From the NCBI RefSeq assembly GCF_030272615.1, contig NC_081405.1:22707772-22771771 (forward strand): a DNA stretch of 64,000 nucleotides. The letters run 5' to 3'. Below are positions 11,321 through 20,780 of this stretch, piece after piece. The notes under the pieces were generated by a model. The model made no database searches and was not told the DNA's origin. It saw only the letters and a list, made by a program, of their open reading frames with translations. Within the stretch, counting starts at the first letter, position 1; every line of letters begins with the position of its first letter. This DNA comes from Cryptomeria japonica (Eukaryota > Streptophyta > Pinopsida > Cupressales > Cupressaceae). The translations under genes were made by a program, and so were the position numbers.

Positions 11321-11791
11321 CCCCTGTGGGCCCCGCAATGCCCTGCAAGCAATCAAAATTCATGAAATTGAAAACATGGGTATTTGCGATCCATACCGTT
11401 GCTCCTGCATTGTCTGGTCATCTGAATGTGCGTACACATTCCCTGAGGTGATCTGCCATTGGAATGTTCACCATCTCTCTGCAAGTGTTCTTGTCCAGAG
11501 CAACAAATTCTCCTCCTTGGCTAGTGCAAATGAGCAATTTTCCCTCTCTTGGCCTCATTTATAGATCTTTGTCAGTGCATAGATGGACATGCACCCTCTC
11601 CATCTTATGTTGGTTGTGGTTTTTTGCATCTTCAATTGCTTGTCCTTCATGCATCCAATCTCTGATTGTCAGTCCGTTCGATCCTATCCTTTTTATCGAT
11701 CAATTGGCCTCTTTTCTGGATGTTTCCGGCCAATTCCTCGAGGGGGCATGCATATGTCATTATTATTGTCTGGGGCATTTTCATTATTGTT
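11321..11791. other. Tat-1 3' region before the polypurine tract, no gene seen
   Basis: Non-coding T-rich sequence of 471 bases. It includes 'ctcgagggggcatg' near 11732, a second purine run that has a counterpart upstream of the Tat-2 3' LTR ('ctcgagggggcat' near 30355), so it may be a conserved accessory tract. Confidence 0.4.
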
Positions 11792-11837
11792 CTTTGAAAC
11801 AACGCTTAAAATCGCATTGTCTCAAAGAGGGGCAAAA
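11792..11837 (+). promoter_or_regulatory. Polypurine tract of Tat-1 inside a conserved hairpin
   Basis: The tract 'caaagaggggcaaaa' ends one base before the LTR TG and would prime plus-strand DNA synthesis. Its first bases form the 3' arm of a hairpin (11792-11827) pairing 'ctttga' with 'tcaaag' and 'acaa' with 'ttgt'. The same arrangement precedes the Tat-2 3' LTR. Confidence 0.7.
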
Positions 11838-12119
11838 TGTAGACACCTAAAAATGGTCAACGCTTGCGGAGTCATACTTTAACATTTGCGCATTGCCTCA
11901 TTTTAGGTTTTTGCATCGCATTAACATTTCTCCTATGATTCATACTTGGTTTTTATCATTTGCGAACATCGAGTCATTCTTCTACATTCTTCATTTATCT
12001 CGCTCTCGAATTTGGTTTTGTCAACAACACTATCCAGTCATGATTTTAATCGATCTTATCCTATTGCATCAATGTGCGTGCTTATTTGTCATCGTTTTGG
12101 ACATCGTCAATCTTAATTA

Positions 12120-12450
12120 GGGTTTTGTCCTCCTGTCAATCTTGCGATCAATTTGTCATCGATCATTGTACTCTTATCAATCTTGTCGATTTATCATCAA
12201 TCCTTATCATCAATTTTTCAATCTTGTCGTTTTAACGATTGATTTGTCATCGGTCGTTGTCATGTTCGATCTTGTCATTTTGCGATCAATTCACCATTGA
12301 TCATGGTCATTTTCAATCCTATCATTTTGCAATCTATTTATCATTGATTCTTGTCCTCTTGTCAATCTTGTCATTTTGCGATCGATTTGTCATCGATCGT
12401 TGTCTGTCTCAAATATGTCAATTTGGATCAATTTGTAATTGTTCCTCGTC
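12120..12450 (+). repeat. Degenerate minisatellite in the Tat-1 LTR
   Basis: Repeated blocks of 'caatcttgtcattttgcgat' and 'cgatttgtcatcgatcgttg' type occur roughly every 60 bp, with many gatc and tcatcg words. They sit in the probable U3 part, upstream of the TATA box at 13037. Confidence 0.6.
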
Positions 12451-13036
12451 AATTGGCGCATTTTATCAATTAAATCATTTATCACATTGGTCATTTATTA
12501 ATTCAAAATCAAATCGAATCGATATCAATTATCTTCAATCAAGACCTAATTGTCATTCTCGCATTGCTAATTTATCTTCTAGGGTTTTTATGATTTAATC
12601 ATTTAACCTTGTGTGTCATTTCTTCCTCTAGGATTAATAAATTATTTATTTATCCTAAGTCTTCTCATTGCAATTAAATGTTCATTTAATTGGCTAATTA
12701 TTCCTCTTTGTGAATTAATTAATAAATGATAAATTATTAATTAATTTACCTAATTCTCTAATTCTCTAATTTTCTAATTTCCTAATTCCTAATTTCAATT
12801 TCCTCCTATTTCTCTCCTAAATTCATGGAATGACATGTCAATTTGTCATAATTTGTCATAATTGACAATCAATCAATTTTTGACATAGAAGTTGTCATAA
12901 TTTGTCATAAATTATCAATCAACAAATTTTGCATAGAAAGTGCATAATTTGTCATAATTTATCATAATTGACATAATTGATTTGCAATTTCCATTTGAAT
13001 TGAATCATGCTAATCTTGTCATCTCTCCAATTCTTC

Positions 13037-13044
13037 TATAAATT
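13037..13044 (+). promoter_or_regulatory. Probable TATA box of the Tat-1 LTR
   Basis: 'tataaatt' stands about 350 bp before the LTR end, a sensible position for the U3/R junction. As this is the 3' LTR, it would drive only outward transcription into NA-1. Confidence 0.5.
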
Positions 13045-13390
13045 GGATGATCTTCATCAATCAAAGCTAATTGGTAATCAAGCTATCGAATTTATGCTTC
13101 TAGTACTCTTGATCAAAAATCTCATCTACTTGCTTTCAATTGTGTGTGTGCACTTGTAGGTGAGATCCACAACCAAACCATTTGAAGAGGAAAGAAGAAC
13201 AATGGAGCCGCATGAAGGAGCATTCAAATCACATCTTTGGTTTGCATAATCTTTGCTTTTGAATGTTTTTATTTCATGTCTCTATTGAGTGTTGTTTAGG
13301 ATAGATCATTGCAATGAATGCATTTGTGGTTGAGCTATTATGTTTATCTTTGTTTGTGATGATTTCCTATTTCCTAACCTATAGTTGGCA

Positions 13391-14725
13391 TATCTCCTTC
13401 TAAGGAAGTACCTACCAGTGATAGATGAGCTTTAGGTTGTGAGGCTACCAACTCATCTTCAGTTATGCCGGTTTTCTTTAATACATCTTCCTTAATGGGT
13501 TTTTCTTGTCTGGATCCTTTCCTCACAACTGCCTCAACCTTTATCACTCTTTTCTTTTATTGAATTTGGCTTTCTATGGTTTCAGCACTACCAAATATTT
13601 CTTCTTTAGGTTCATTGGGGGCTTCCAGAAGTGTTTTGGCATAAGTTTCAACTATGTGGTCATCTATTTCATAGCCCATTTCTATTACCTAGATTGTCTT
13701 GGGGATGACTGCTTCCATCCACATTCATCCTTTTTGATAACAAAGCATATATTATCTTTGCATTTGTCTACAATCTTCTGTGATAGCCTTGTCCTTTTCT
13801 TCATTTTTGTCTTTAGTGCTTGGAAAAAATCATGAATGATGTTTTCCTTATTCTTGCCCATGGTATCGAACAGTTCTGTCAATTGCTTTCCTACGGGTAT
13901 GTCATATCCGAAATCTTTATATCCTATACCGGGAACTTGTTTTGTTATATGAAGCATTAGACACAATAATAGATTTCCAAATCTGAAGGTTCATTTCTTA
14001 TCCTTCTTTATCTTTCCAAGGTTGTCTATCAGTTCATCCTTTAGCCATTCACATATGTCAATTTTTGCATTGTTGGTTATTATGTCATAAGCACTCTTGA
14101 TGCATAAACTTGAAACTAAGTTGAGTCTATTGGCATGAGTGGCTTTGTAACCTAATATCATGCTTATGAATCTCACATTTGTATCCTTTACATCATTAAC
14201 CCTTAAAGATCTTTTATCAGATGTTGCACATGTTAGGTCAATGACTAAATCATTTGAAACTTTCTTGTTTTTATCTGGTCTTTTACTAGTGGTCAGTAAC
14301 CCTGTGACAGCCTTTACCGCTTGCTTGGTGATCTTATGAATTGCATCTAACCAGAAAAATTCTCCATGAACTCTGCTTAATACAATCCTAATCACATCCT
14401 TAGGAAATTCAGGAATACTAAGGATTTCTGTGAATCCTCAAGTTTCAATGATTTTGTGTTCAGCTTTGATATTGTCGGTATCATCACATATCTCGTTTTT
14501 GTACATGGTTTTGATTTCCTCGTCTCCTAGCTCTTCAATATTATAGTGAATATACATTCTAGGGTCTTCAGCATATACAACACCTTTAGGGATTTGAGAG
14601 AATGCACCTAAGGTATCATCTTTCTTTGCTATTTCGGGGACCAACTGAAATACAGGCCTAGGTCTTTTAATTACTTCCACAACAGTAGGGTTCACTATGT
14701 ATTCAATTGCAAAGGTGGATGCCAT
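13391..14725 (-). pseudogene. NA-1 ORF2: unknown protein, 3' part cut off by Tat-1
   Basis: The start is the ATG at 14725 (MAST). I do not recognise a named family. A central block at 14395-13991 ('IRIVLSRVH', 'KAVTGLLTT', 'ILGYKATHANRLNLVSSLCI', 'KIDICEWLK') matches the NA-2 ORF2 protein at 57103-56705. Later blocks match too: 'RTRLSQKIVDKCKDNICFVI' and 'MGYEIDDHIVETYAKTLL'. Stops at 14438 and 13991 are in frame, and one frame change occurs near 13685. Coding similarity runs right up to the Tat-1 LTR. The spacing of the block faintly recalls the 'putative plant transposon protein' region found in some env-like ORFs; this is a guess. Confidence 0.65.
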
Positions 14726-14863
14726 GATGAAATACCTTTTTCTGTCTTGGATGAATGATTGCTTGGAGTGTGCTTGCTTCTTGCTCAAAATGCCTTAGCT
14801 CAAAAATCTTCACGCTCTCTAAAAGTTTGAAATCACAGTGAAATGAAATGGAGCCAAAACCTT

Positions 14864-14871
14864 ATTTTATA
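14864..14871 (-). promoter_or_regulatory. TATA-like box upstream of NA-1 ORF2
   Basis: On the minus strand 'ctttataaaataagg' lies about 140 bp before the ORF2 ATG and downstream of the ORF1 stop. The homologous stretch in NA-2 also keeps a TATA-like sequence (57639-57647), following a shared 'ggtaggt' block. It could be an internal promoter for ORF2. Confidence 0.4.
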
Positions 14872-15036
14872 AAGTCTTTTTCGCTACCTACCACATTAAT
14901 TACATGTCGGTAATGTATTCACTTAACTTTATTTGCTGGTAATAAGTGATTTTCAACTTCTTTTCTCTAGCCGAGGGAATAATAGCACATGTGTCATTAG
15001 ATTGCCAAACCCTCAAGATAATTTTCTTCAATTAGA

Positions 15037-15402
15037 TCAAGAACTTCCTGCCGGTGGAGCACTGCTTTGTCCTGCCGGTGGAGCATCACATTGTCCTGCC
15101 AGTGGAGCATTTGTTGGTTCTACCAGTGGAGGAGTATTCCCAATATTTAGATCAGCTTTTCTAATCCATTGCTTTGAGAATTCTTGCTTAACCTCTTCAA
15201 CCTTTTCTTTACCTTTCAAGCTAGTACTTTTGTTGTCTACCGGTGTACCTTTACTTCTACAAAATTTAGCAATATGACCAATCTTGTTACATGCATAACA
15301 AATTACATTATTTTTCTGAATAGCTTTCCCATAACCTATGCCAGTTTGTGTTCTGCATTGATTTGATAAATGTCCAAATCTTCCACAAACATAATATCTT
15401 AC
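15037..15402 (-). pseudogene. NA-1 ORF1, C-terminal part
   Basis: The distal part of the CCHC/coiled-coil protein whose N-terminal part lies at 32029-31247 on the other side of Tat-2. It carries two knuckles, one with the first cysteine replaced ('YVCGRFGHLSNQC') and one complete ('CYACNKIGHIAKFC'). A lysine-rich stretch follows, then four proline/alanine/glycine repeats near the end, before the stop at 15037. When Tat-2 and one copy of its 5-bp duplication are disregarded, both parts are in the same frame. Confidence 0.8.
15398..15402. repeat. Target-site duplication of Tat-2, left copy (CTTAC)
   Basis: CTTAC directly before the left LTR equals CTTAC directly after the right LTR (31242-31246). 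Five bases is the usual length for Ty3 elements. Confidence 0.92.
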
Positions 15403-16184
15403 TGTAGACACTTAAAATTGTCCAATTTAATTAAATAAATATTTTATTTATTTAATTATCTAAGCTTAATTCTTCTATTAATTAATAAATCTTTATTTAT
15501 TTAATTAATTCATTTATCTTCTTCTAACCTTATTTCTCATTTAAATAAATACATTTATTTATTTAAATTATCCTTTTCCTAAATTAAATAAATATTTTAT
15601 TTATTTAATTATCCCACTTCTTCTATTAATTAAATAAATCTTTATTTATTTAATTATTTCATTAACCTTTTCTACCTATGGCACATGTCATTCATCTCTT
15701 AATTCATACACTACCTACCTCTTTCGTTATTTTATTATTTCTTCTACCTACCCTCTAATCATAGCCGACCTCCTTTTACACCTCTCAATATTATCCCTCC
15801 ATTTCTTATTGTGTCTTTTATATAAGGAGATGCTTCCTTCATTATCAAATCCTAATGATTCTATGCATTCTAATCATCTCTTACGCAATTGACTACACTA
15901 CAATCCTACTTGCAACCACATTCTGTTCTTTGTTGAGCTCTTGTGCACATAAAATTTGAGAGCAAATATATCAAGCAAGATCAATGGAGATAGGAAGAAT
16001 GGAGATCAAAACCCTATTGGACATGTGATGGTATAATCTTTGTGATTTCATTTGATTTGCATTATCTTAGGTAATCTTCATATGTTATGGTGGATCTTTG
16101 TTGATTGTTAGGCTAGGGTTTTGTGGTTGAATTCATTTAGCCTTTCAATACTGTTATTATTGTTATCCATTTTCACCATATACA
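15403..16184 (+). repeat. 5' LTR of Tat-2 (782 bp)
   Basis: Starts 'tgtagacacttaaaattg', ends 'caccatataca'. The first 260 bp consist of four to five near-palindromic AT modules built on 'aattaaataaat' and 'atttatttaatt' words, about 60 bp apart. A TATA box follows at 15819. Confidence 0.95.
15819..15827 (+). promoter_or_regulatory. TATA box in the Tat-2 5' LTR
   Basis: 'tatataagg' is identical in the 3' LTR (30876-30884), although a neighbouring base differs between the LTRs. It is the best candidate promoter for the gag-pol transcript, with R and U5 occupying the last 330 bp. Confidence 0.65.
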
Positions 16185-16205
16185 TTTTGGCATGCCCGGT
16201 GGGAC
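16185..16205 (+). promoter_or_regulatory. Candidate primer binding site of Tat-2
   Basis: 'ttttggcatgcccggtggg' follows the LTR directly. This is where the primer tRNA anneals, and the TGGC start is typical. I could not assign the tRNA; it does not match initiator Met. Confidence 0.5.
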
Positions 16206-16394
16206 TCTTGTCCCTTTTACATTAACATCTTGTTGCAGATTTTGTATTTTGAAGTTGCAGATCTGACGTTTTCGGCAACATTTCAACATTTTCGCGTCTG
16301 CGCACTTTCGGATCGCGTTTTTTATTTTCTGGCGTGTCTGCGACATCTGGGATCGCGTCTGCGACATTGGCAATATTTTATTTTGCAGGTTCCA

Positions 16395-16560
16395 GGAAGG
16401 CGCGTCTGTGTTGTAAAGTCACGTCTGCGTTGTTTTTATCTGCGTCTGTGTCCAGGAAGCACATCTGTGTTCTGTAGGCGCGTCTGTGCTCCACAGAACC
16501 GCATCTGTGTCACCCAAGCGCATCTGTGTTGAGGGTAACCACGTCTATGTTTACCAGTTT
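16395..16560 (+). repeat. Array of about 20-nt GCGTCTGTGT units, sense leader of Tat-2, part 1
   Basis: About eight to ten copies of 'cgcgtctgtgt' or near variants (cacgtctgcgt, cgcatctgtgt), each followed by 8-10 bases that differ from copy to copy. Looser copies begin at about 16290. It is CpG-rich compared with its AT-rich surroundings, and c/t variation at the CpG fits deamination. Confidence 0.75.
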
Positions 16561-17773
16561 TAAAATTTTGGATTTTTATTGATTCAATTTTTGGATTTTG
16601 CATTTAGGGTTTCAGGTCTGGTTTATTTTGAGCTAACATTTTCAGATCTAGCTAACGAAATTGGTGCAGCTTGTCTTGAAGGCTAAATCGTTTGATTGAA
16701 GGCCCCTATTTTCACAAAGTCTTTTGGGTTTAAAATTTACCTAACTTGTGTGCTTGCAGGAAGGGGTGATTATTTGAAACAATCCAAACTACTAACAACT
16801 CTTTGTTGCAGGTCCTTGGCAAGGGTTTTTGGATTTTTAATGTGTGCCTTGTTTTCATAGACTAGCAAACACTTCCATTGGTGCACTAAAATTGAATCAT
16901 TGTCTTTTGTGTCTTGAGCAATAGGCTCTTTTTGTTTAATCTTTAGAGGGCCTGTCTTCCCGTGTGGTCATTAGGACTACCAGTGAGAAGAGAACGACCC
17001 AAGTGGTAGCGAGGAAAACCCACCTCATCCGAACCACTATAAAAAAAATGTATTCATGGTGAAAACTATGAATAATGTGTGCTGATTAGTTCATACCGAC
17101 ACTATGTCTCCCCATAAACCCATTTGATCAAATTTATTTGATCAATTGTAGGGCGTAACCCCTACCAGCTAGGAGCCTTCTGTATTTACAAAGCTGAAAG
17201 TGTTGCATGTATGGCCACATGAGCGGATGCCCTTACTAGCACCATTTTGTTTTAGAGGCCCAAATCCTTCTAGTTGTTGGGGCAGGAGGTCGGACCTCTG
17301 GTAGCGGCCCACACACATACGGTTCTTAGTAGAGATACAAAGTTCGCCATGGGGAGTTTTCGTGGGGACTGATGCTTGGCTGACCCAAGAAGTGAGTGTC
17401 GAGGGTGGAGCCAGTGAGGTCAAGCATCTAAGTATCTGCTCTGAATAGCGTAGCCTCGGGGGTAAAACCCCATGTGGGATCAACAACTATTGTCTTGGCC
17501 AGCCATAAGAATTGTGCTTGGCTTATGTTAAACATTCAAAACATTCAAGACCAAACAGAAAAACATTGTGTCTTTTGTGCCTTCAAGTGTATGCAAAACA
17601 TTTTTACATCAAACAACACACTTTTCTTGGAGTCATTTTGAGTCTAGACACTTGCAAACATTGGGTCTTCATCAACACTGTGTCCTCTTGTCACAAAAAA
17701 TAGTCAAACAATCAGATTTGGTCACAACAAAATGACTTCACAGATTGAAAAAAATTGCACAAATTTTACAGAA

Positions 17774-18010
17774 ACGCGTCTATGTCGGACAAAATAGCGT
17801 CTGCGTCAGGAAACCGCGTCTATGTCGGACATAATAGCGTCTGTGTTGTCTAGCCACGTCTGTGAAGGGCAGAATCGCGTCTGTGTTCCAACAATCAACA
17901 TTACACTTTGCAAAAAAAAAAATCTTAGAAATGCGTTTGCGTTAAACAGAGCAGCATCTGTGTCGGGAAATCGCGTCTGTGAAGTATACAGGCACGTCTG
18001 TGTCCAGAAT
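17774..18010 (+). repeat. Array of GCGTCTGTGT units, sense leader of Tat-2, part 2
   Basis: About nine copies of the same core (acgcgtctatgtcgg, cgcgtctgtgttcc and similar) at about 20-nt spacing with variable spacers, ending about 490 nt before the gag ATG. The reverse complement of the same core forms the array at 29655-29940. Confidence 0.75.
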
Positions 18011-18496
18011 TGAAAAAACTGTTGCAGTCCAACAAGCAAACATAATCAGTTTCGGAATTCTTGAGCTTCCTAGGTCATTTCTCCAGGGTTTCATTTAGCA
18101 TTCAACCTGTCCTTGGGTCTCACATAGTCCATCATTGCTTTACATCTCTCATTACATACACAATTGTCTAAACTTGAGTCAAAAGGTCACTTGCTTGTCC
18201 TCGTCATACTTTGTCAACACACTACATACAACAACACTTTGCTAAGTGGTCCCTCATCAAGGTTTCTTACCTTTGGGTCTCATTTGGTTTTACTCAGAGT
18301 CAAGGTCAACTTACCTCATCAAGAGAAACTATCCTCTCTTTAGAAGTCACACCTACTATACTACATACATACTTGGTCTTACACTTTGGACATTGCAAGT
18401 ACACTTCAGATTCATTTGCATTTCATCCAACTCTTGGTCTTCCATACTCTTTCCATTTTTCATCTAGTCTCACACATCTTGGTCAATACATAGTTC

Positions 18497-20780
18497 ATGG
18501 TTGAAACCCGTCTTCAAAAATCTAGGAGAGAAACTAAAGAGGCTCAAGAGTCCGCAAACATGAGTTCTTATGAGTATGACAATGAGATCTTTTTCAATTC
18601 TGATCATACTACGTTACCTGACATGAATGCCTATAGAAACATTCCAAATGTTGAGAACATGGACACTACAAACAACAACGCTACACACAATGACAATATG
18701 GACAACTTTTTAGTACATTCAGCAGATGTGGAAGAATCCATTATGAATCCCCATTTCAATCGATTGGTTGAGGAAATAATGAGGGATAGACAATACTTCT
18801 TACAAATGATGGCACAAAGTGGAGCCAAGATACCTCATGATTTTGACATGTCTCAAATAATGGAAAATCAACCTTTGCAACAACCTCACTCCAACATGGA
18901 TCAAAGGAGACCTAATAGTGGAGGAAATAGAGGACCATATATGGTACCTAAATCACCATCAGCTTTGCTTCAAAAACCAGAGGTCCCACATACACATGGT
19001 CAAACATATGATACTCACCTTCGCAGACCATTATGGAAATCTTATGGAGAAAAACATGCTCAATCACATATCAATGCTAAGGATCAACCACCAAAGCAAT
19101 GGGACATGCAAAGGCATGCTCAAAATTTGGACACAAGGAAACCCCGCATCAAATTTGGGGGCAATACAATAGAACATGACATGCCTGTAGAATATGGTAT
19201 ACATGCACAAAATAGATATGGTGTTCCTCAACATGAATCTATACCAAGTGGTCCACATATGCAGTATCACTATAGACCTCCTCCATATGAACATGTGTAT
19301 GATCAATATCATCCATATATGCAACATGCTCCCCCTCCAATTGGTACTTCAAGCATAGGGTATGGTCCAAGAAGTCGATCTCCACCTAAGAGCAATTTGG
19401 AACAACAAATCAGGGACTTACAAAAGAAAATGGAGGACATAAATACACTGAAGCCAACATACACAATGAGAGACATATGTCCTTATCCATTTGACAAGAG
19501 CATTCCAATGCCTCCTTTTCCTACAAACTTTGTGACACCTAAATTTGATAAGTATAGAGGAAAAGGGGATCCTAAGGCACACATAAGATAATTTTTCATA
19601 GCTTGCATTGAGGTAGCAGCAGAAGAGACATATTTGATGAGATTATTCCCACAAAGCTTAGGTGATCAAGCTATGGAATGGTTCTCCCAACTCCCACTTA
19701 GTATTAAGTCATGGGGTGACTTAGCAGAGGCATTTATTCAACATTTCTCCTACAACATAGAGACAGACATATCAGTCACTACTTTGTGCAACACTAAGCA
19801 AAAAGAGGGAGAATCTTTTGCATCATTCTTACAAAGATGGAGAAATCTAGCCAGCAGATGCTCTTGTGAAATTTCACAAAAATAAATGGTAGAAATGTTC
19901 ACCCAGAATGATAACAAAGACATTGGCTATGATCTAAGGAAAGCTTGTTTGTCCACCTTCAAGGACGTTATTGAAAAAGGCTTAGCGACAGAAAAGGTCC
20001 TAATTGAACAAGGAGTCATCAAGATATTCAAGGAAAACAAATATGACTTTAAAGGAAAAGACAAGGCAAGATTTTGGAATAAAAACAAGAACACAGTCAA
20101 TGATGGTGTTGTTGATGCCAACACAGTGCGACCCAAATTCATTTTTTCTGGATCAAGTTCTACAAACAATCAAGTGAATACTCAAACAACTTCTAGATCA
20201 CGAAGGAAGTACACTCCATTGGGAGAACCACTTGAGTCAGTTTTCAAGAAGCTTGTGGCAAACAAAGTAATCACAGTTCCAGATTTTCCTCCATATGAAC
20301 CAAAGGTCAAACCAAATTGGTGGAATGATGATGACTATTGTGAATTTCATAAGAGCAAAGGTCATAAGACAGGAAATTGTCATCGACTGAAGACCATCAT
20401 ACAAGATCTCATTGATAGAGGTGACATTGAGATTGAGGGGCATTCGTCTAATCAAGAACATGAGATGTTTAAGGAACCATTCCCAAAACATGACAAAGGA
20501 AAAGCTAAAGCCACAGATGATCAAACCAATTATACCAGAGCATCCTACAACTATGATTCAACTATCAATCACATATCGATGGACAATTACGTCTCTACTA
20601 TTATCATCAAGGACAAAGCGTCTGAGAATTCTACTCAGAGACCCAAGATTGTCCTAAAAGGTGTTGGATCTTCTTCGGAACCTACCTCTGAATGTCATGT
20701 TAAAACTCGCCGAAGTAAATTCACTTTGCAAGGTGCTCCAACTAAAAACATCGCTTCTTCATCAACCAAACCTGAGTATG
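18497..20780 (+). pseudogene. gag: Tat-2 gag
   Basis: Particle protein. It starts at the ATG at 18497 (MVETRLQKSRRE), a typical Tat gag opening, soon after the repeat-bearing leader. An M/H/P/Q-rich N-terminal part of about 300 residues leads into the gag domain: 'CPYPFDKSIPMPPFP' near 19480, 'AMEWFSQLPLS' near 19672, 'SFASFLQRW' near 19816. A knuckle-like C-x2-H-x4-H-x4-C ('CEFHKSKGHKTGNC') lies near 20338; it has histidine where classical knuckles have the second cysteine. Stops at 19589-19591 (TAA, in place of a probable Gln) and 19883-19885 (TAA) break it without shifting the frame. Confidence 0.9.

Larger units (their letters stand above)
1..13390 (+). mobile_element. Tat-1: Ty3/gypsy Tat-lineage LTR retrotransposon, 5' end outside window
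   Basis: The order gag, protease, RT, RNase H, second RNase H, integrase, long 3' region with an antisense gene, then LTR is that of plant Tat-lineage elements. The window opens inside gag, so the 5' LTR and leader are not visible. The 3' LTR runs 11838-13390 and follows a purine-rich tract. Immediately after 13390 the sequence is minus-strand coding sequence of NA-1, which fixes the right boundary and shows that Tat-1 inserted into NA-1. Gag-pol keeps one frame throughout and is broken only by stops. Tat-2 at 15403 belongs to the same lineage but is clearly diverged, with a different LTR sequence. Confidence 0.9.
11838..13390 (+). repeat. 3' LTR of Tat-1 (about 1553 bp)
   Basis: Begins with 'tgtagacacctaaaaatgg' right after the polypurine tract and ends at 'atagttggca', where coding sequence of NA-1 begins. 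The start resembles that of the Tat-2 LTR ('tgtagacacttaaaattg'), but the bodies differ. The partner LTR is off-window, so age cannot be estimated and the right end is exact only to a few bases. Confidence 0.8.
16185..18496 (+). other. 2.3-kb leader of Tat-2 between 5' LTR and gag
   Basis: No long ORF with family resemblance. It holds two GCGTCTGTGT-type repeat arrays (16395-16560, 17774-18010). A small hairpin with loop 'ggtgaaaact' and stem attcat/atgaat lies at 17052-17073, a possible relative of the GGTGAAAA hairpins elsewhere. The stretch 16920-17500 is less AT-rich than the flanks. Tat elements commonly have long leaders. Confidence 0.6.

Noticed and set aside
11464-12598. Plus-strand ORFs at the end of Tat-1 as a possible env-like gene
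   Set aside because: They overlap the polypurine tract and LTR, are C/F/H-rich by chance and share no blocks with Tat-2.
17169-17486. Minus-strand 105-codon ORF in the Tat-2 leader
   Set aside because: No similarity to anything I recognise and no counterpart visible in Tat-1; most likely chance in a less AT-rich stretch.
16395-18010. CRISPR-like array (short core, variable spacers of about 10 nt)
   Set aside because: Spacers are too short and irregular, copies vary in the core, the sequence lies in a plant retrotransposon leader and no cas-like gene is present.
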